Shown here: one piece after another, positions 1 to 9,696 of the stretch | Numbering within the stretch: the first letter of the stretch is position 1 | Layout: each line of letters begins with the position of its first letter | Origin: Parafrankia sp. EUN1f | GTDB taxonomy: Bacteria; Actinomycetota; Actinomycetes; Frankiales; Frankiaceae | Reading direction: 5' to 3' | Assembly: GCF_000177675.1 (NCBI RefSeq) | Contig: NZ_ADGX01000002.1 | Span: forward strand, 1-64,000 | DNA length: 64,000 nt | Translations under genes and position numbers: made by a program | The notes under the pieces: generated by a model | The model's database searches: none | What the model was told of the DNA's origin: nothing | The model's input: only the letters and a program-made list of their open reading frames with translations

Positions 1-330
1 TCACCTGCCACGGCTTCGCCTGCCACGGCTTCGCCTGCCACGGCTTCGCCTGCCACGGCTTCGCCTGCCACGGCTTCGCCTGCCACGGCTTCGCCTGCCA
101 CGGCTTCGCCTGCCACGGCTTCGCCTGCCACGGCTTCGCCTGCCACGGCTTCGCCTGCCACGGCTTCGCCTGCCACGGCTTCGCCTGCCACGGCTTCGCC
201 TGCCACGGCTTCGCCTGCCACGGCTTCGCCTGCCACGGCTTCGCCTGCCACGGCTTCGCCTGCCACGGCTTCGCCTGCCACGGCTTCGCCTGCCACGGCT
301 TCGCCTGCCACGGCTTCGCCTGCCACGGCC
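1..330. repeat. 22-copy 15-bp tandem repeat, in frame inside a crotonase gene
   Basis: The unit TGCCACGGCTTCGCC is repeated 22 times with no interruption. Only the outermost units differ, with A for G at position 3 and C for T at position 330. The unit is a multiple of three, so on the minus strand it adds a pentapeptide (Glu-Ala-Val-Ala-Gly) about 22 times to the end of the enoyl-CoA hydratase without breaking its frame. The array reaches the window edge and may continue. Near-perfect DNA identity, rather than only peptide identity, points to recent slippage expansion. Confidence 0.97.
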
Positions 331-1205
331 TCACCAGCCGCCTGCTTGTTGGTGCGGGCCATGGCCTTCGCGTCCAGGCCTCCGAGGGAGTCGGTACCGA
401 CCTCGGCGTTGTGCGCGTGCGCGGCATGGTGCAGGCCGAACGCGGCGTCCATTCCGGTGCGCAGGCCCTGGATGTCCTCGATCTGGTTGACGGCCTTCTT
501 CGTGAGCGCGAGACCCAGCCTCGGCATCGCGGCGATCCGCCCGGCCATCGCGAACACGAAGTCGGCGAGCTCGGCGCGGGGCACGACGTGGTTGACCATC
601 CCGAGCTGGTGCGCTCGCCACGCCGGGAAGCGGTCGCCGGTGTAGAGGAACTCCTTGGCCGCCCGCGGGTTCATCACCCAGGGGTGGGCGAAGTACTCCA
701 CCCCCGGGATGCCCATCCGCACCACCGGGTCGGAGAAGAAGGCGTCGTCGGAGGCGATGATGAAGTCGCAGCTCCAGGCCAGCATCAGCCCGCCGGCGAT
801 GCAGGCGCCCTGCACCATGGCGATCATCGGCTTGGGGATCTCGCGCCAGCGCCGGCACATGCCGAGGTAGACCTCCGACTCGCGGGCGAAGCGCCCGTCG
901 AGGCCGGGCCGGCCGACGTGGTCCCACCAGATCACGGCCCTGCGGTCGAAGGTCTCGTCGATGTCACGGCCGGGGGTGCCGATGTCGTGCCCGCCGCTGA
1001 AATGTTTCCCGTTGCCGGCGAGCACGATGACCTTCACGTCGTCGTCATCGGTGGCGCGGACGAAGGCGGCGTCCAGCGCGTAGGTGACCTTCGAGTTCTG
1101 CGCGTTGGTGTACTGCGGGCGGTTGACGGTCACGACCGCGACCGGGCCGCGCACCTCGTAGGTGACGACCGCGCCGGTGTCGGCGGCGGGCTCCTGCGTG
1201 GTCAA
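1..1205 (-). CDS. Enoyl-CoA hydratase/isomerase (crotonase) family protein with repeat tail, partial
   Basis: Crotonase-fold enzyme, probably hydrating or isomerising an enoyl-CoA in beta-oxidation-like breakdown in the cytoplasm. The TTG start at 1205 is chosen because GGAGG lies about 7 bases upstream and no ATG or GTG fits better. The oxyanion-hole motif HFSGGHD is at residues 68-74, followed by the [10 protein letters not shown] segment and [13 protein letters not shown]. The folded domain ends near residue 290, a normal crotonase length. After NKQAAG the chain turns into about 110 residues of EAVAG repeats and leaves the window without a stop. The repeat tail is not a crotonase feature. 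The gene diverges from the acyl-CoA dehydrogenase at 1334, so the 128 bases between them should hold both promoters. Confidence 0.88.
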   Translation of the reverse strand, partial: MTTQEPAADTGAVVTYEVRGPVAVVTVNRPQYTNAQNSKVTYALDAAFVRATDDDDVKVIVLAGNGKHFSGGHDIGTPGRDIDETFDRRAVIWWDHVGRPGLDGRFARESEVYLGMCRRWREIPKPMIAMVQGACIAGGLMLAWSCDFIIASDDAFFSDPVVRMGIPGVEYFAHPWVMNPRAAKEFLYTGDRFPAWRAHQLGMVNHVVPRAELADFVFAMAGRIAAMPRLGLALTKKAVNQIEDIQGLRTGMDAAFGLHHAAHAHNAEVGTDSLGGLDAKAMARTNKQAAGEAVAGEAVAGEAVAGEAVAGEAVAGEAVAGEAVAGEAVAGEAVAGEAVAGEAVAGEAVAGEAVAGEAVAGEAVAGEAVAGEAVAGEAVAGEAVAGEAVAGEAVAGEAVAG

Positions 1206-1333
1206 GGTCGCGCCTCCAGACTGTGCGGGTCTCCAGACTGTGCGGGTCGGCCGTGACCGTACCAAACAAGTGCTTGGTGGGATAGTGTGTGGCCGCCCGC
1301 CACCGGCACCGCGCGGCGGGCTGGGAGGTCGCC

Positions 1334-2527
1334 ATGGATCTGACCAGTTCCGTTGCCGACGAGGAGTTCCGCCAGCAGGTGCGGCAGTGGCTCGCCGAGA
1401 ACCTCGTCGGGGAGTTCGCCGGCCTGCGCGGGCTGGGTGGCTCCGGCCGGGAGCACGAGGCGTTCGAGGCCCGGGTGGCCTGGAACCGGCATCTGGCCGC
1501 CGCCGGGTGGACCTGCCTGGGCTGGCCGGTCGAGTTCGGTGGGCGCGGGCTCAGTCTGTTTCAGCAGGTGATCTTCCACGAGGAGTACGCCCGTGCCGAC
1601 GCGCCGGCCCGGGTGAACCACCTCGGCGAGGAGCTGCTCGGCCCGACGCTGATCGCGCACGGCACCGACGAGCAGCGTGCCCGCTTCCTGCCCGGCATCG
1701 CCGCGGCGACCGAGCTGTGGTGCCAGGGCTACTCGGAGCCGGATGCGGGCTCCGACCTGGCGTCGGTCCGCACCCGGGCGCGGCTGGACGGTGACCAGTG
1801 GGTGATCGACGGGCAGAAGGTGTGGACGTCGCTGGCGCAGCAGGCCGACTGGTGCTTCGCCGTCGTCCGCACCGATCCGGGCTCACGGCGCCACGCCGGC
1901 CTGTCGTACCTGCTGGTGCCGATGGACCAGCCCGGGGTACAGGTCCGTCCGATCGTGCAGCTGACCGGGACGTCGGAGTTCAACGAGGTCTTCTTCGACG
2001 GCGCGCGGACCGCCGCCGACCTGGTCGTGGGCGCCCCGGGCGACGGGTGGCGGGTGGCGATGGCGACGCTCGGGTTCGAGCGCGGTGTGTCCACGGTCGG
2101 CCAGCAGGTCGGCTTCGCCCGGGAGCTGGACGCGGTGGTCGCCGAGGCGCGGCGCACCGGCGCGGTCGACGACCCGGTGCTCGCCGATCGCCTCGCGCGT
2201 GCCCGGCTCGGTCTGGAGGTGCTGCGCACCCACGCGATGCGGACGCTGAGCGCCCACGACACAGGTTCCGCGGAGCCGGTGTCGTCGTCGGCGGCGTCGG
2301 TCTCGAAGTTGCTGTGGGGGCGCTGGCACCGTGACCTCGGCGAGCTGGCGATGGCGGTGCGCGGCACCGCCGGCCTGACCGTCGCGGAGCCGCCCTACGG
2401 CCTCGATCGGCTGCAGGCGCTCTACCTGTTCAGCCGGGCCGACACGATCTACGGCGGCTCCGACGAGATCCAGCGCAACATCATCGCCGAGCGGGTGCTC
2501 GGTCTCCCGAAGGAGCCACGCGGTTGA
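1334..2527 (+). CDS. Acyl-CoA dehydrogenase family protein
   Basis: FAD flavoprotein of about 397 residues, a typical length for a single-domain acyl-CoA dehydrogenase, expected to introduce the alpha-beta double bond into an acyl-CoA. Visible motifs are YSEPDAGSDLAS followed by INGQKVWTS-like sequence (IDGQKVWTS), the C-terminal REL-type helices, and IYGGSDEIQRNIIAERVLG near the end. The position of the MCAD-type catalytic Glu in the YEG motif is Gly here (YGG), as in many actinobacterial FadE proteins, so the base must come from elsewhere. The ATG at 1334 follows GGGAGG. Its TGA overlaps the TTG start of the next gene, so the SDR is probably translationally coupled. Confidence 0.9.
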   Translation: MDLTSSVADEEFRQQVRQWLAENLVGEFAGLRGLGGSGREHEAFEARVAWNRHLAAAGWTCLGWPVEFGGRGLSLFQQVIFHEEYARADAPARVNHLGEELLGPTLIAHGTDEQRARFLPGIAAATELWCQGYSEPDAGSDLASVRTRARLDGDQWVIDGQKVWTSLAQQADWCFAVVRTDPGSRRHAGLSYLLVPMDQPGVQVRPIVQLTGTSEFNEVFFDGARTAADLVVGAPGDGWRVAMATLGFERGVSTVGQQVGFARELDAVVAEARRTGAVDDPVLADRLARARLGLEVLRTHAMRTLSAHDTGSAEPVSSSAASVSKLLWGRWHRDLGELAMAVRGTAGLTVAEPPYGLDRLQALYLFSRADTIYGGSDEIQRNIIAERVLGLPKEPRG

Positions 2528-3354
2528 CCAGGGCGACCAGCAGCGGTGGTGGCGGTGTGCCGGCGGAGGCGTCGACACCGCCGCCGTACGTGCCCGGGCA
2601 CGGGCTGCTCGAGGAGCGGACGGTGGTCGTGACGGCCGCGGCGGGCGCCGGCATCGGCGCCGCCGTGGTCCGCCGCTGCCTGGAGGAGGGCGCCCGCGCC
2701 GTGGTGCTCAGCGACACCCACTCCAGGCGGCTCGCCGAGGCGACCGAGGCCCTCGGCGCGGAGTTCGGCACCGAGCGCGTCGCGTCGCTGGTCTGCGACG
2801 TCACCCGCGAGGCGGATGTCGCCGCCCTGATCGACGCGGCGGAACGGTTCGGCGGAGTCTCCGTCATGATCAACAATGCCGGTCTCGGTGGCACCGCCTC
2901 CATCGTGGACATGACCGACGAGCAGTGGTCGAAGGTTCTGGACGTCACGCTCAACGGCACGTTCCGCTGCGTGCGCGCCGCCGCCCGGCGGATGATCGAG
3001 CGCGGTACCCGCGGTGTCATCGTCAACAACGCCTCGGTCGTCGGCTGGCGCGCCCAGGAGGGCCAGGCCCACTACGCGGCGGCGAAGGCCGGCGTGATGG
3101 CGCTGACGAGGTGCGCGGCCATCGACGTCGCCGCGCATGGCATCCGGGTGAACGCGGTCGCCCCGAGCCTGGCGATGCACCCGTTCCTGGAGAAGGTGAC
3201 CAGCGCTGACCTGCTCGCCGAGCTCCGGGGCCGGGAGGCGTTCGGCCGCGCCGCGGCGCCGTGGGAGGTCGCGAACGTCATGGTCTTCCTCGCCAGCGAC
3301 TACTCGTCCTACCTGACCGGCGAGGTCGTCTCGGTCAGCAGCCAGCATCCGTAG
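2524..3354 (+). CDS. SDR family oxidoreductase
   Basis: Short-chain dehydrogenase of 276 residues, probably oxidising a 3-hydroxyacyl-CoA or similar alcohol. The cofactor-binding loop is TAAAGAGIGAAV, a variant of TGxxxGIG in which the first Gly is Ala. INNAG and the catalytic YAAAK are present, with Ser in VNNAS ahead of them. The N-terminus carries a proline/glycine-rich extension of about 30 residues before the Rossmann fold. The TTG start at 2524 has AGGAG eight bases upstream and overlaps the preceding stop. Together with the dehydrogenase before it and the thiolase after it, it completes a beta-oxidation-like set. Confidence 0.88.
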   Translation: MTRATSSGGGGVPAEASTPPPYVPGHGLLEERTVVVTAAAGAGIGAAVVRRCLEEGARAVVLSDTHSRRLAEATEALGAEFGTERVASLVCDVTREADVAALIDAAERFGGVSVMINNAGLGGTASIVDMTDEQWSKVLDVTLNGTFRCVRAAARRMIERGTRGVIVNNASVVGWRAQEGQAHYAAAKAGVMALTRCAAIDVAAHGIRVNAVAPSLAMHPFLEKVTSADLLAELRGREAFGRAAAPWEVANVMVFLASDYSSYLTGEVVSVSSQHP

Positions 3355-3402
3355 CCGGCTTCGGTAGCCGGCATCCCTGGCCGGCGTCCGTAGCCGGTGT
3401 CC
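3351..3402. repeat. Short degenerate direct repeats between genes
   Basis: Three copies of GTAGCCGGC/T-type sequence (starting near 3351, 3364 and 3390) and one partial copy near 3379 fill the gap between the SDR and the thiolase. The first copy includes the SDR stop codon. No function is evident; it looks like local slippage duplication. Confidence 0.55.
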
Positions 3403-3422
3403 GTGAGCGACGGGAGACTCAG

Positions 3423-4574
3423 GTGGGTCAGGCCTACATCATCGACGCGGTGCGGACACCGGTCGGCCGGCGCGGTGGCTCGCTGGCGGAGGTGCACTCC
3501 GCCGACCTCGGCGGGCACGTGCTGCGCGCTTTGATGCGGCGCACCGGGATCGACCCGGGCGCCGTCGACGACGTGATCTTCGGCTGCACAGACACCATCG
3601 GCTCCCAGGCCGGCGACATCGCCCGGACGTCCTGGCTGGTCGCCGGCCTGCCCGAGCACGTCCCGGGGGTGACGGTCGACCGGCAGTGCGGCTCCAGCCA
3701 GCAGGCGGTGCACTTCGCCGCGCAGGGCGTCCTGTCCGGGACGGCCGATCTCGTCGTCGCCGGCGGGGTGCAGAACATGTCCGCGATCCCGATCTCCGCG
3801 GCGATGACCGTCGGCGCGCAGTTCGGTTTCAGCACGCCGTTCGCACAGTCACCCGGCTGGCGGGAACGCTACGGCGACCAGGAGGTCTCCCAGTTCCGTG
3901 CGGCGGAGATGATCGCCGAGAAGTGGGGCGTCTCCCGTGAGCAGATGGAACAGTTCGCGTTCGCCAGCCATCAGCGTGCGCTCACGGCGATCGACGAGGG
4001 CCGCTTCGCGCGGGAGATCGAGCCGGTCGGCGACTTCGCGGTGGACGAGGGCCCGCGCCGGCAGACCTCGCTCGCGAAGATGGCCGGCCTGCGCACCCTG
4101 ACCGACGGCGGCCGGCTCACCGCCGCCGTCGCCTCCCAGATCAGCGACGCGGCCTCGGCGCTGCTGGTGGCCTCCGAGGCCGCGGTGCGCACCCATGGGC
4201 TGACACCGCGGGCCCGCGTCCACCACCTCAGCGCGTACGCCGACGACCCGGTGTGGATGCTCACCGCGCCGATCCCGGCGACACGCCGGGCACTGGAGCG
4301 TGCCGGGATGTCGATCGACGACATCGACCTGTTCGAGGTCAACGAGGCGTTCGCCTCCGTCGTGCTGGCCTGGCTGCGGGAGACGGGCGCCGACCACGAC
4401 CGCACCAACGTCAACGGCGGGGCCATCGCGCTGGGGCATCCGATCGGTGCCACCGGCACCAGGCTGATGGCGACGCTGCTGCACGAGCTCGAACGCACCG
4501 GTGGCCGCTACGGCCTGCAGGTGATGTGCGAGGGCGGCGGCCAGGCCAACGTCACCATCATCGAACGCCTCTGA
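3423..4574 (+). CDS. Acetyl-CoA acetyltransferase (thiolase)
   Basis: Degradative-type thiolase of about 383 residues that should cleave a 3-ketoacyl-CoA with CoA. All catalytic elements are visible: nucleophilic Cys89 in VDRQCGSSQQA, His339 in ALGHPIGATG, and the C-terminal Cys369 in VMCEGGGQA. Length fits the family. The GTG at 3423 is preferred over an upstream start because GGGAG precedes it and the protein then begins directly with the conserved strand QAYIIDAVRTPVG. It lies 68 bases after the SDR and 65 before the flavin reductase, all on the same strand, so one transcript is likely. Confidence 0.93.
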   Translation: MGQAYIIDAVRTPVGRRGGSLAEVHSADLGGHVLRALMRRTGIDPGAVDDVIFGCTDTIGSQAGDIARTSWLVAGLPEHVPGVTVDRQCGSSQQAVHFAAQGVLSGTADLVVAGGVQNMSAIPISAAMTVGAQFGFSTPFAQSPGWRERYGDQEVSQFRAAEMIAEKWGVSREQMEQFAFASHQRALTAIDEGRFAREIEPVGDFAVDEGPRRQTSLAKMAGLRTLTDGGRLTAAVASQISDAASALLVASEAAVRTHGLTPRARVHHLSAYADDPVWMLTAPIPATRRALERAGMSIDDIDLFEVNEAFASVVLAWLRETGADHDRTNVNGGAIALGHPIGATGTRLMATLLHELERTGGRYGLQVMCEGGGQANVTIIERL

Positions 4575-4639
4575 CCGTCGCTGCTCGCCGCCCGTCGCTG
4601 TTGACCGCTGCCGCTGACCGTGCCCGCGGGGAGGAACAG

Positions 4640-5857
4640 ATGAACGAGGTCTTCGCGCCGGCCGCGCTCGGCCCGATCACGCTGCGCAACAGGGTGATCA
4701 AATCGGCGACGTTCGAGGGCCGCACTCCGGACGCCCTGGTGACCGACGAGCTGATCGAGTTCCACCGGGAGGTCGCCGCCGGCGGGGTCGGGATGACCAC
4801 CGTGGCCTACTGCGCGGTCGCCCCGGGCGGGCGCACCGACCGCCACCAGATCTGGATGCGTCCGCAGGCCGTCCCGGGGCTGCGCCGGCTGACCGACGCG
4901 GTCCACGCGCACGGCGCGGCGGCCAGCGCGCAGGTCGGGCATGCCGGCCCGGTGGCCAACGCGGCCTCCAACCGGGCCCCCGCCCTCGCACCCAGCCGGA
5001 TGTTCAGCCCGCTCGCGATGCGGCCGGTGCAGGTCCCCGACATCGACGGCATCGCGCGGGTCATCGCCGCCCACGCGGATGCGGCGAAGCTGGCGGAGCA
5101 GGCCGGGTTCGACGCGGTCGAGCTCCACTTCGGTCACAACTACCTGGTCAGCTCGTTCCTGAGCCCCAGGCTGAACCGGCGCGGGGACCGTTACGGTGGG
5201 CCGCTGGAGAACCGGGCACGACTGGCGCGTGAGGTCGCCCGTGCGGTGCGGGAGGCGGTGGGCGACCGGCTGGCGGTGATCGCGAAACTGAACATGGAGG
5301 ACGGTGTTCCGGGCGGCCTCACGGTTCCCGAGTCGCTCCAGGTCGCGGCCTGGCTGGAGGCGGACGGCGCGCTGGACGCTCTGGTGCTGACCGCGGGCAG
5401 CTCGCTGCTCAACCCGATGCTGCTCTTCCACGGCGCCGCGCCGCGGAAGTCCTTCGCGAAGGCCCTCCCGCCGCTGGCGCGCTGGGGATTCCGGCTGGTC
5501 GGCCGATCCTTCCTGCGGGAGTACCCCTACCGGGACGGATTCCTGCTCGAGCGGGCCCGGCAGTTCCGCCGCGAGCTGTCCATGCCGCTGGTGCTGCTCG
5601 GCGGCATCACGAACCTGGACGTGATGCGCGAGGCGATGGCGGAGGGCTTCGACTTCGTCGCCATGGGCCGCGCTCTGCTGCGTGAGCCGGACCTGCTCCT
5701 GCGGATCCAGGCCGAGGAATCCACCCGGTCCGCCTGCGTGCACTGCAACGAGTGCATGCCGACCATCTATTCGGGCACTCGCTGCGTCTACCGCATCAGC
5801 CAGCCGTCCACCGGCCCGGCTGAGCTCGCCCGTCGGCGGCCCGCGAGCCTGTCGTAG
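4640..5857 (+). CDS. NADH:flavin oxidoreductase (old yellow enzyme / 2,4-dienoyl-CoA reductase-like)
   Basis: FMN-binding TIM barrel of the old yellow enzyme family, 405 residues, expected to reduce an activated C=C bond. Motifs include LRNRVIKSATFEGRT at the N-terminus, the substrate-binding HFGHNYLVSSFLSP, and RYGGPLENRARL. Near the end, Cys366, Cys369, Cys372 and Cys381 form a C-x2-C-x2-C-x8-C cluster like the 4Fe-4S site of 2,4-dienoyl-CoA reductase, though with tighter spacing. The C-terminal FAD/NAD domain of that enzyme is absent and the chain stops soon after the cluster. The start has GGGGAGG upstream. It may serve unsaturated intermediates made by the neighbouring dehydrogenase. Confidence 0.88.
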   Translation: MNEVFAPAALGPITLRNRVIKSATFEGRTPDALVTDELIEFHREVAAGGVGMTTVAYCAVAPGGRTDRHQIWMRPQAVPGLRRLTDAVHAHGAAASAQVGHAGPVANAASNRAPALAPSRMFSPLAMRPVQVPDIDGIARVIAAHADAAKLAEQAGFDAVELHFGHNYLVSSFLSPRLNRRGDRYGGPLENRARLAREVARAVREAVGDRLAVIAKLNMEDGVPGGLTVPESLQVAAWLEADGALDALVLTAGSSLLNPMLLFHGAAPRKSFAKALPPLARWGFRLVGRSFLREYPYRDGFLLERARQFRRELSMPLVLLGGITNLDVMREAMAEGFDFVAMGRALLREPDLLLRIQAEESTRSACVHCNECMPTIYSGTRCVYRISQPSTGPAELARRRPASLS

Positions 5858-5979
5858 GCCGCCTGGAGACGGCCTCGGTGACATTTGGTTTGATCAGCCT
5901 GGCGGGGTCGCACGGCCATGTCCCTGGTCGGATGCGACAGCGCCGCTGCTTTCCCCAACGGGCGGGGGGTCTGCCAGAC

Positions 5980-8289
5980 ATGGAATCCGAGGTAGGGCTG
6001 ACCGGCAGGGAGGTTCCTGTCACTCGGCAAGGCCCGGACGACGCGGCCAGCGGCTTCGGGCCGGAGTTTCCGCTGACGATTCCGGAGTCGAGTCGGCGGC
6101 CGGAACGGGCACGCCCGGAGCTGCGGACGCGGTACTCCGATGACTCGCACCGTCCTGCGCCGGCCGGAGACAGTCCGGCGGACAGGGACCTGCTCGGCAT
6201 CGACGGTGATGTGGCCATGCTGGCGAAGCTGGTCGCGGCCCGGAAACCGGATCCGCCGCTGGCGATCGCGTTGCTCGGCCCGTGGGGATCAGGCAAATCC
6301 ACCTTCATGGTGCAGATGCGTAAGCGGGTGGAACGACTCGTCCAGGATGCGGCGAAGGATCCCGACCCCACGAGCACCGCCTTCGTCGGCCGGGTGTTGC
6401 AGGTCGATTTCAACGCCTGGCACTACAGCGACGACCAGGTCTGGACGGGTCTTGTCGACCGCCTGTTCCGCGAGCTCGCCGCGGCACACGACGACAGCCG
6501 TCAGCCGTCCCCTTCCGCGGCGCAGGCGCGGGCACAACGTGACCGCCTGCGCTCTGAGCTGGCCCGCGAGCTGCGGCGGCAACACCGTCTGACAGGCAGC
6601 TTCGAGAAGATCGACGATGTGGCCGGCGGGCAGGGGCGCTTCCAGGACGCCACCGCACCGACGTCGATTTTCGTGGCGATGTGGTCCTGGGCGCGGGACC
6701 TGGCGGCGGACCTGTGGGCAAGCCGGTCGGTGCTGCTGCGGATTGTCGTGTTCGTGGCGGTCGCGGGACTGGCCTGGAGGTACGGCATCAGGCTGGCAGC
6801 CTGGACCGCCGGGCAGGCCCAGGGCGGAAAGGACTCCCCGACACTCGTCCGCCTCGTCCCGTGGTCCGTGATCGTGATCTCGGTTGTCTACCCCGGATGG
6901 AAGATCTATCTGGGAGGCAGGTCGCTCTACAACAGGCTGCGTAGAGGCCTGGAAGGGACGCTGGCCGACGTCCAGTGGAGGATTCACGAACTGGACCGGC
7001 AGCTGATCGTCGCCGACGCCGCGGCAGGGCTCGCGTCGTTCCTGGCGGAGCGTTCCAGCGAGGCCACCTACGCCGGCTATCGCGGCCTGGTCGGCCGGGT
7101 ACGCGACGACCTCGACCAGTTGGCGACGAAGCTTGCGGAGGCCCGCCAGACCTGGGCGGAGGATGAGAAGGCCAGGCTCGCCCCGGTTCCGGCTCCCGCG
7201 TCATCGGCCCAATGGCGGGTGAAGGCCAAACTCTGGTGGGGGCAACGGCGGGCGAGACGGGCAGTCGAGGCCAGGGCCCGCATGCTGAAGATCCTGCCGG
7301 AACGCCGGCCGCTGGAGCGGATCGTGCTGTACATCGACGACCTCGACCGGTGCCCACCGAACGTCGTCGCCGACATGCTGGCCGCGGTTCACCTGCTGCT
7401 CGCGCTGCCGCTGTTCGTGGTCGTGGTCGCGGTCGACCCGGCCTGGTTGAGCCGGGCGGTCCATCAGCATCGTGGCCGACTGTTCGGCAACCAGCCTGGC
7501 GAGGAGTTCTGGACCACGGCCGACTACCTGGAGAAGATCTTCCAGATTCCTTTCATGCTCCCGGAGATGGGCAGCCGGGGCAGGGACTACCTGCGTGAAC
7601 TGCTGCTCGCCGCCAGGACGGACGCCGACCCGGATGCCGACCCGGATGCCGGCCGGGACGCGGTACAGGGCTCGGCGGACACGCGACCACCGGATACCGG
7701 TGACGTGCTGCGCCTGCTCCCTTTCGAGGAGGAGTTCCTGCCCGAGCTCTTTCCGCTGCTCCCGACGCCGCGCGCCTGCAAGCGGCTGCTGAACCTCTAT
7801 CGGCTGATCCGGATCGGCATCCGTCCGGAGCACCGGGCGGACTTCCTGGGGTACGCCGAGACCGCGGGCGCCGAGACCGCGGGCGCCGCGCCGAGCACGC
7901 CTGACGACCCGAGGTGGCGACACACCGGCGGCGAATACCAGGTCGTCGCGGTCCTCCTCGCCGTCCTGATCCGGAAGGCCGACGAGGCCCAGCAGCTTTT
8001 CGATCTTCTGGTCAGGATCGACGGCGAGGACTCGGATATCTCGCGAGTACTCCGGCAGCAGGCACCCAACGTCAAAACCGGCAATATGAACACCCCAGGG
8101 GCGTGGAACGAGGTGGAGGAGCTACGGATCGAGGTCGCGGGCCTGGTCCGTGATCTCAGCGCCAGGTACGGCGGCCGGGACGCTGTGATGCGTGGCACCG
8201 ACGTCTACCAGCGCTGGGTGGCAGACGTGCGCCGCCTCAGCTTCCCGGCCGCCGAGCCCTGGCAGTCCGGGGCGACCCCGGGTGACTGA
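5980..8289 (+). CDS. KAP family P-loop NTPase, membrane-inserted
   Basis: A 769-residue protein with the hallmarks of KAP NTPases. Walker A GPWGSGKST is at residues 100-108 and Walker B LYIDDLDRCPP around residues 450-460. Two hydrophobic helices near residues 251-274 and 290-312 are inserted between the two Walker motifs, as in KAP proteins that sit at the inner face of the membrane. Repeated DADPDADPDA and ETAGAETAGA stretches lie in the C-terminal half. KAP proteins are recurrent partners in prokaryotic conflict and immunity loci. The ATG at 5980 is the best start but has only a G-rich, weak ribosome site. It is the first gene of a forward cassette with the two TIR proteins that follow. 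Confidence 0.87.
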   Translation: MESEVGLTGREVPVTRQGPDDAASGFGPEFPLTIPESSRRPERARPELRTRYSDDSHRPAPAGDSPADRDLLGIDGDVAMLAKLVAARKPDPPLAIALLGPWGSGKSTFMVQMRKRVERLVQDAAKDPDPTSTAFVGRVLQVDFNAWHYSDDQVWTGLVDRLFRELAAAHDDSRQPSPSAAQARAQRDRLRSELARELRRQHRLTGSFEKIDDVAGGQGRFQDATAPTSIFVAMWSWARDLAADLWASRSVLLRIVVFVAVAGLAWRYGIRLAAWTAGQAQGGKDSPTLVRLVPWSVIVISVVYPGWKIYLGGRSLYNRLRRGLEGTLADVQWRIHELDRQLIVADAAAGLASFLAERSSEATYAGYRGLVGRVRDDLDQLATKLAEARQTWAEDEKARLAPVPAPASSAQWRVKAKLWWGQRRARRAVEARARMLKILPERRPLERIVLYIDDLDRCPPNVVADMLAAVHLLLALPLFVVVVAVDPAWLSRAVHQHRGRLFGNQPGEEFWTTADYLEKIFQIPFMLPEMGSRGRDYLRELLLAARTDADPDADPDAGRDAVQGSADTRPPDTGDVLRLLPFEEEFLPELFPLLPTPRACKRLLNLYRLIRIGIRPEHRADFLGYAETAGAETAGAAPSTPDDPRWRHTGGEYQVVAVLLAVLIRKADEAQQLFDLLVRIDGEDSDISRVLRQQAPNVKTGNMNTPGAWNEVEELRIEVAGLVRDLSARYGGRDAVMRGTDVYQRWVADVRRLSFPAAEPWQSGATPGD

Positions 8290-8438
8290 GTACGGCCCGG
8301 TGCCAACCGGCACGTGTAGATGATGCGGGCGGTCAATCGTTAGAGTCGCCCGAGGCGATCAGCTTGGTATGGATGTGTCCACCGCCCGGCGCCCGAGCGC
8401 CAACGGGGACACGGGCGGGGGACAGGGGGCACAGTTCG

Positions 8439-9635
8439 ATGGCGCGGTTCGATGAGGCGCGGCTCCAACGCCTGGGCGGTGTGGACCGGCAGGCCGTTCG
8501 GGATGCGCTGACAGCGGCGTTCCCGTCCCGGGGGCGACTGGAGGTTCTGCTCGACCGCCTCGACCGCAGGCTCACGGACTATGCGTCGGAGGCCAGCCCG
8601 CTGCCGGAGGTGGTGTTCCACGTCGTGCAGAGTGCGTTGGCCGAGGGCTGGCTCGCGCGGCTTCTTGAGGAGGCCGTGCTGATGGTTCCCGGCAACCGCT
8701 CGTTGGCGGGTCTCGGAAACGGACAGCCCGCTGACGGGGAGCCGACGAGCGGACGACTGGCGACAGAGGGCGCCCGGGCGGTGGCCGCTCCGACGGACCG
8801 TGAGGTGATCAGCGAACTGGCGGACGTGTTCTCGGACCAGCTCAGGGCGGGGATCGTGGTGGAGCGCGCGGGGCTGCGGCGGGGCCGGCAGCCCAGCTGG
8901 CATGCCGGAAACGCGGAACTGTTCTGGTCGGAGGTGCACCGCCTGTACAAGGGCGGCGCGGTTCTTGGCGGCTGGCCGAAGCTGCTGCGCGAGGCTCACC
9001 TGGAGCGGCCGGCGAATCCGGTCATCGCCGCGGCGGCGGCCGCGGCAGGCGTCCCGATCGCCGCAGGTATCCCGATCGCCGGCGCCGCGACGACCGTCTC
9101 CTCACCCGAGGATGCCCACGCCGCGGTGGGCACAGTCGGGGCCACGCGTACCGGCGCGGCCAGCGCCACGCCGACGGGCCCGGCCGGCGGATGGGACTTC
9201 TTTATTTCCTACACCGGGGCCGACCAGCAGTGGGCGGAGTGGATCGCCTGGCAGCTGGAAGCAGCGGGTTACTCGGTCTACGTCCAGGCCTGGGACTTCG
9301 TGCCGGGTGCGAACTGGATGAACATGATGACCAGAGGAATCGAGCATTCCCAGCGGACCATCGCGGTGCTCTCCTATCCCTACCTGAACTCGGTGTGGGG
9401 GCGCGCTGAATGGCAGGCAGCGCTGCGCCGTGACCCCGACGGCTTCAGGCGCAAGGTGATACCCGTTCGGGTGGAGAACTGCCCGCGCCCTGAGCTGCTG
9501 GAGACCGTGGTCTCCGTCGACCTGTTCGACCTGACCGAGGACCAGACCACGGACCGTCTCCTCGCGGGTGTCGAGGCCTCCCTCAGCGGCCGGAGGAAAA
9601 AGCCGGAGCAGGCGCCACCCTTCCCGTCTTTCTGA
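8439..9635 (+). CDS. EAD-TIR effector protein
   Basis: A 398-residue protein with three parts. Residues about 3-92 match effector-associated domain 1 (helical, ending LLEEAVLMVPGNRSL). Residues about 119-190 form a second helical adaptor-like domain with FWSEVHRLYKGG. An Ala/Gly/Thr-rich linker leads to a TIR domain at about 252-390 starting WDFFISYTGADQQWAEWIA. The putative NADase glutamate is Glu324 in SVWGRAEWQAAL, after SYPYL, so this TIR is predicted to be active. EAD domains recruit effectors to NTPase sensors by homotypic contacts in known conflict systems. AGGGGG precedes the ATG. It sits 149 bases after the KAP gene and 61 before the STAND gene, so co-transcription is likely. I am unsure which EAD class the second domain belongs to. 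Confidence 0.86.
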   Translation: MARFDEARLQRLGGVDRQAVRDALTAAFPSRGRLEVLLDRLDRRLTDYASEASPLPEVVFHVVQSALAEGWLARLLEEAVLMVPGNRSLAGLGNGQPADGEPTSGRLATEGARAVAAPTDREVISELADVFSDQLRAGIVVERAGLRRGRQPSWHAGNAELFWSEVHRLYKGGAVLGGWPKLLREAHLERPANPVIAAAAAAAGVPIAAGIPIAGAATTVSSPEDAHAAVGTVGATRTGAASATPTGPAGGWDFFISYTGADQQWAEWIAWQLEAAGYSVYVQAWDFVPGANWMNMMTRGIEHSQRTIAVLSYPYLNSVWGRAEWQAALRRDPDGFRRKVIPVRVENCPRPELLETVVSVDLFDLTEDQTTDRLLAGVEASLSGRRKKPEQAPPFPSF

Positions 9636-9696
9636 GCGGAGGAGGTCCTGACGGCCCGCTCGGTGAACAGACGACGACGATGAGAAGATCGGGGCG

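Noticed and set aside
1-330. CRISPR array
   Set aside because: The 15-bp units are contiguous with no spacers and are translated in frame.
411-1256. Long forward reading opposite the crotonase
   Set aside because: It is the antisense of a clear crotonase and has no family motifs.
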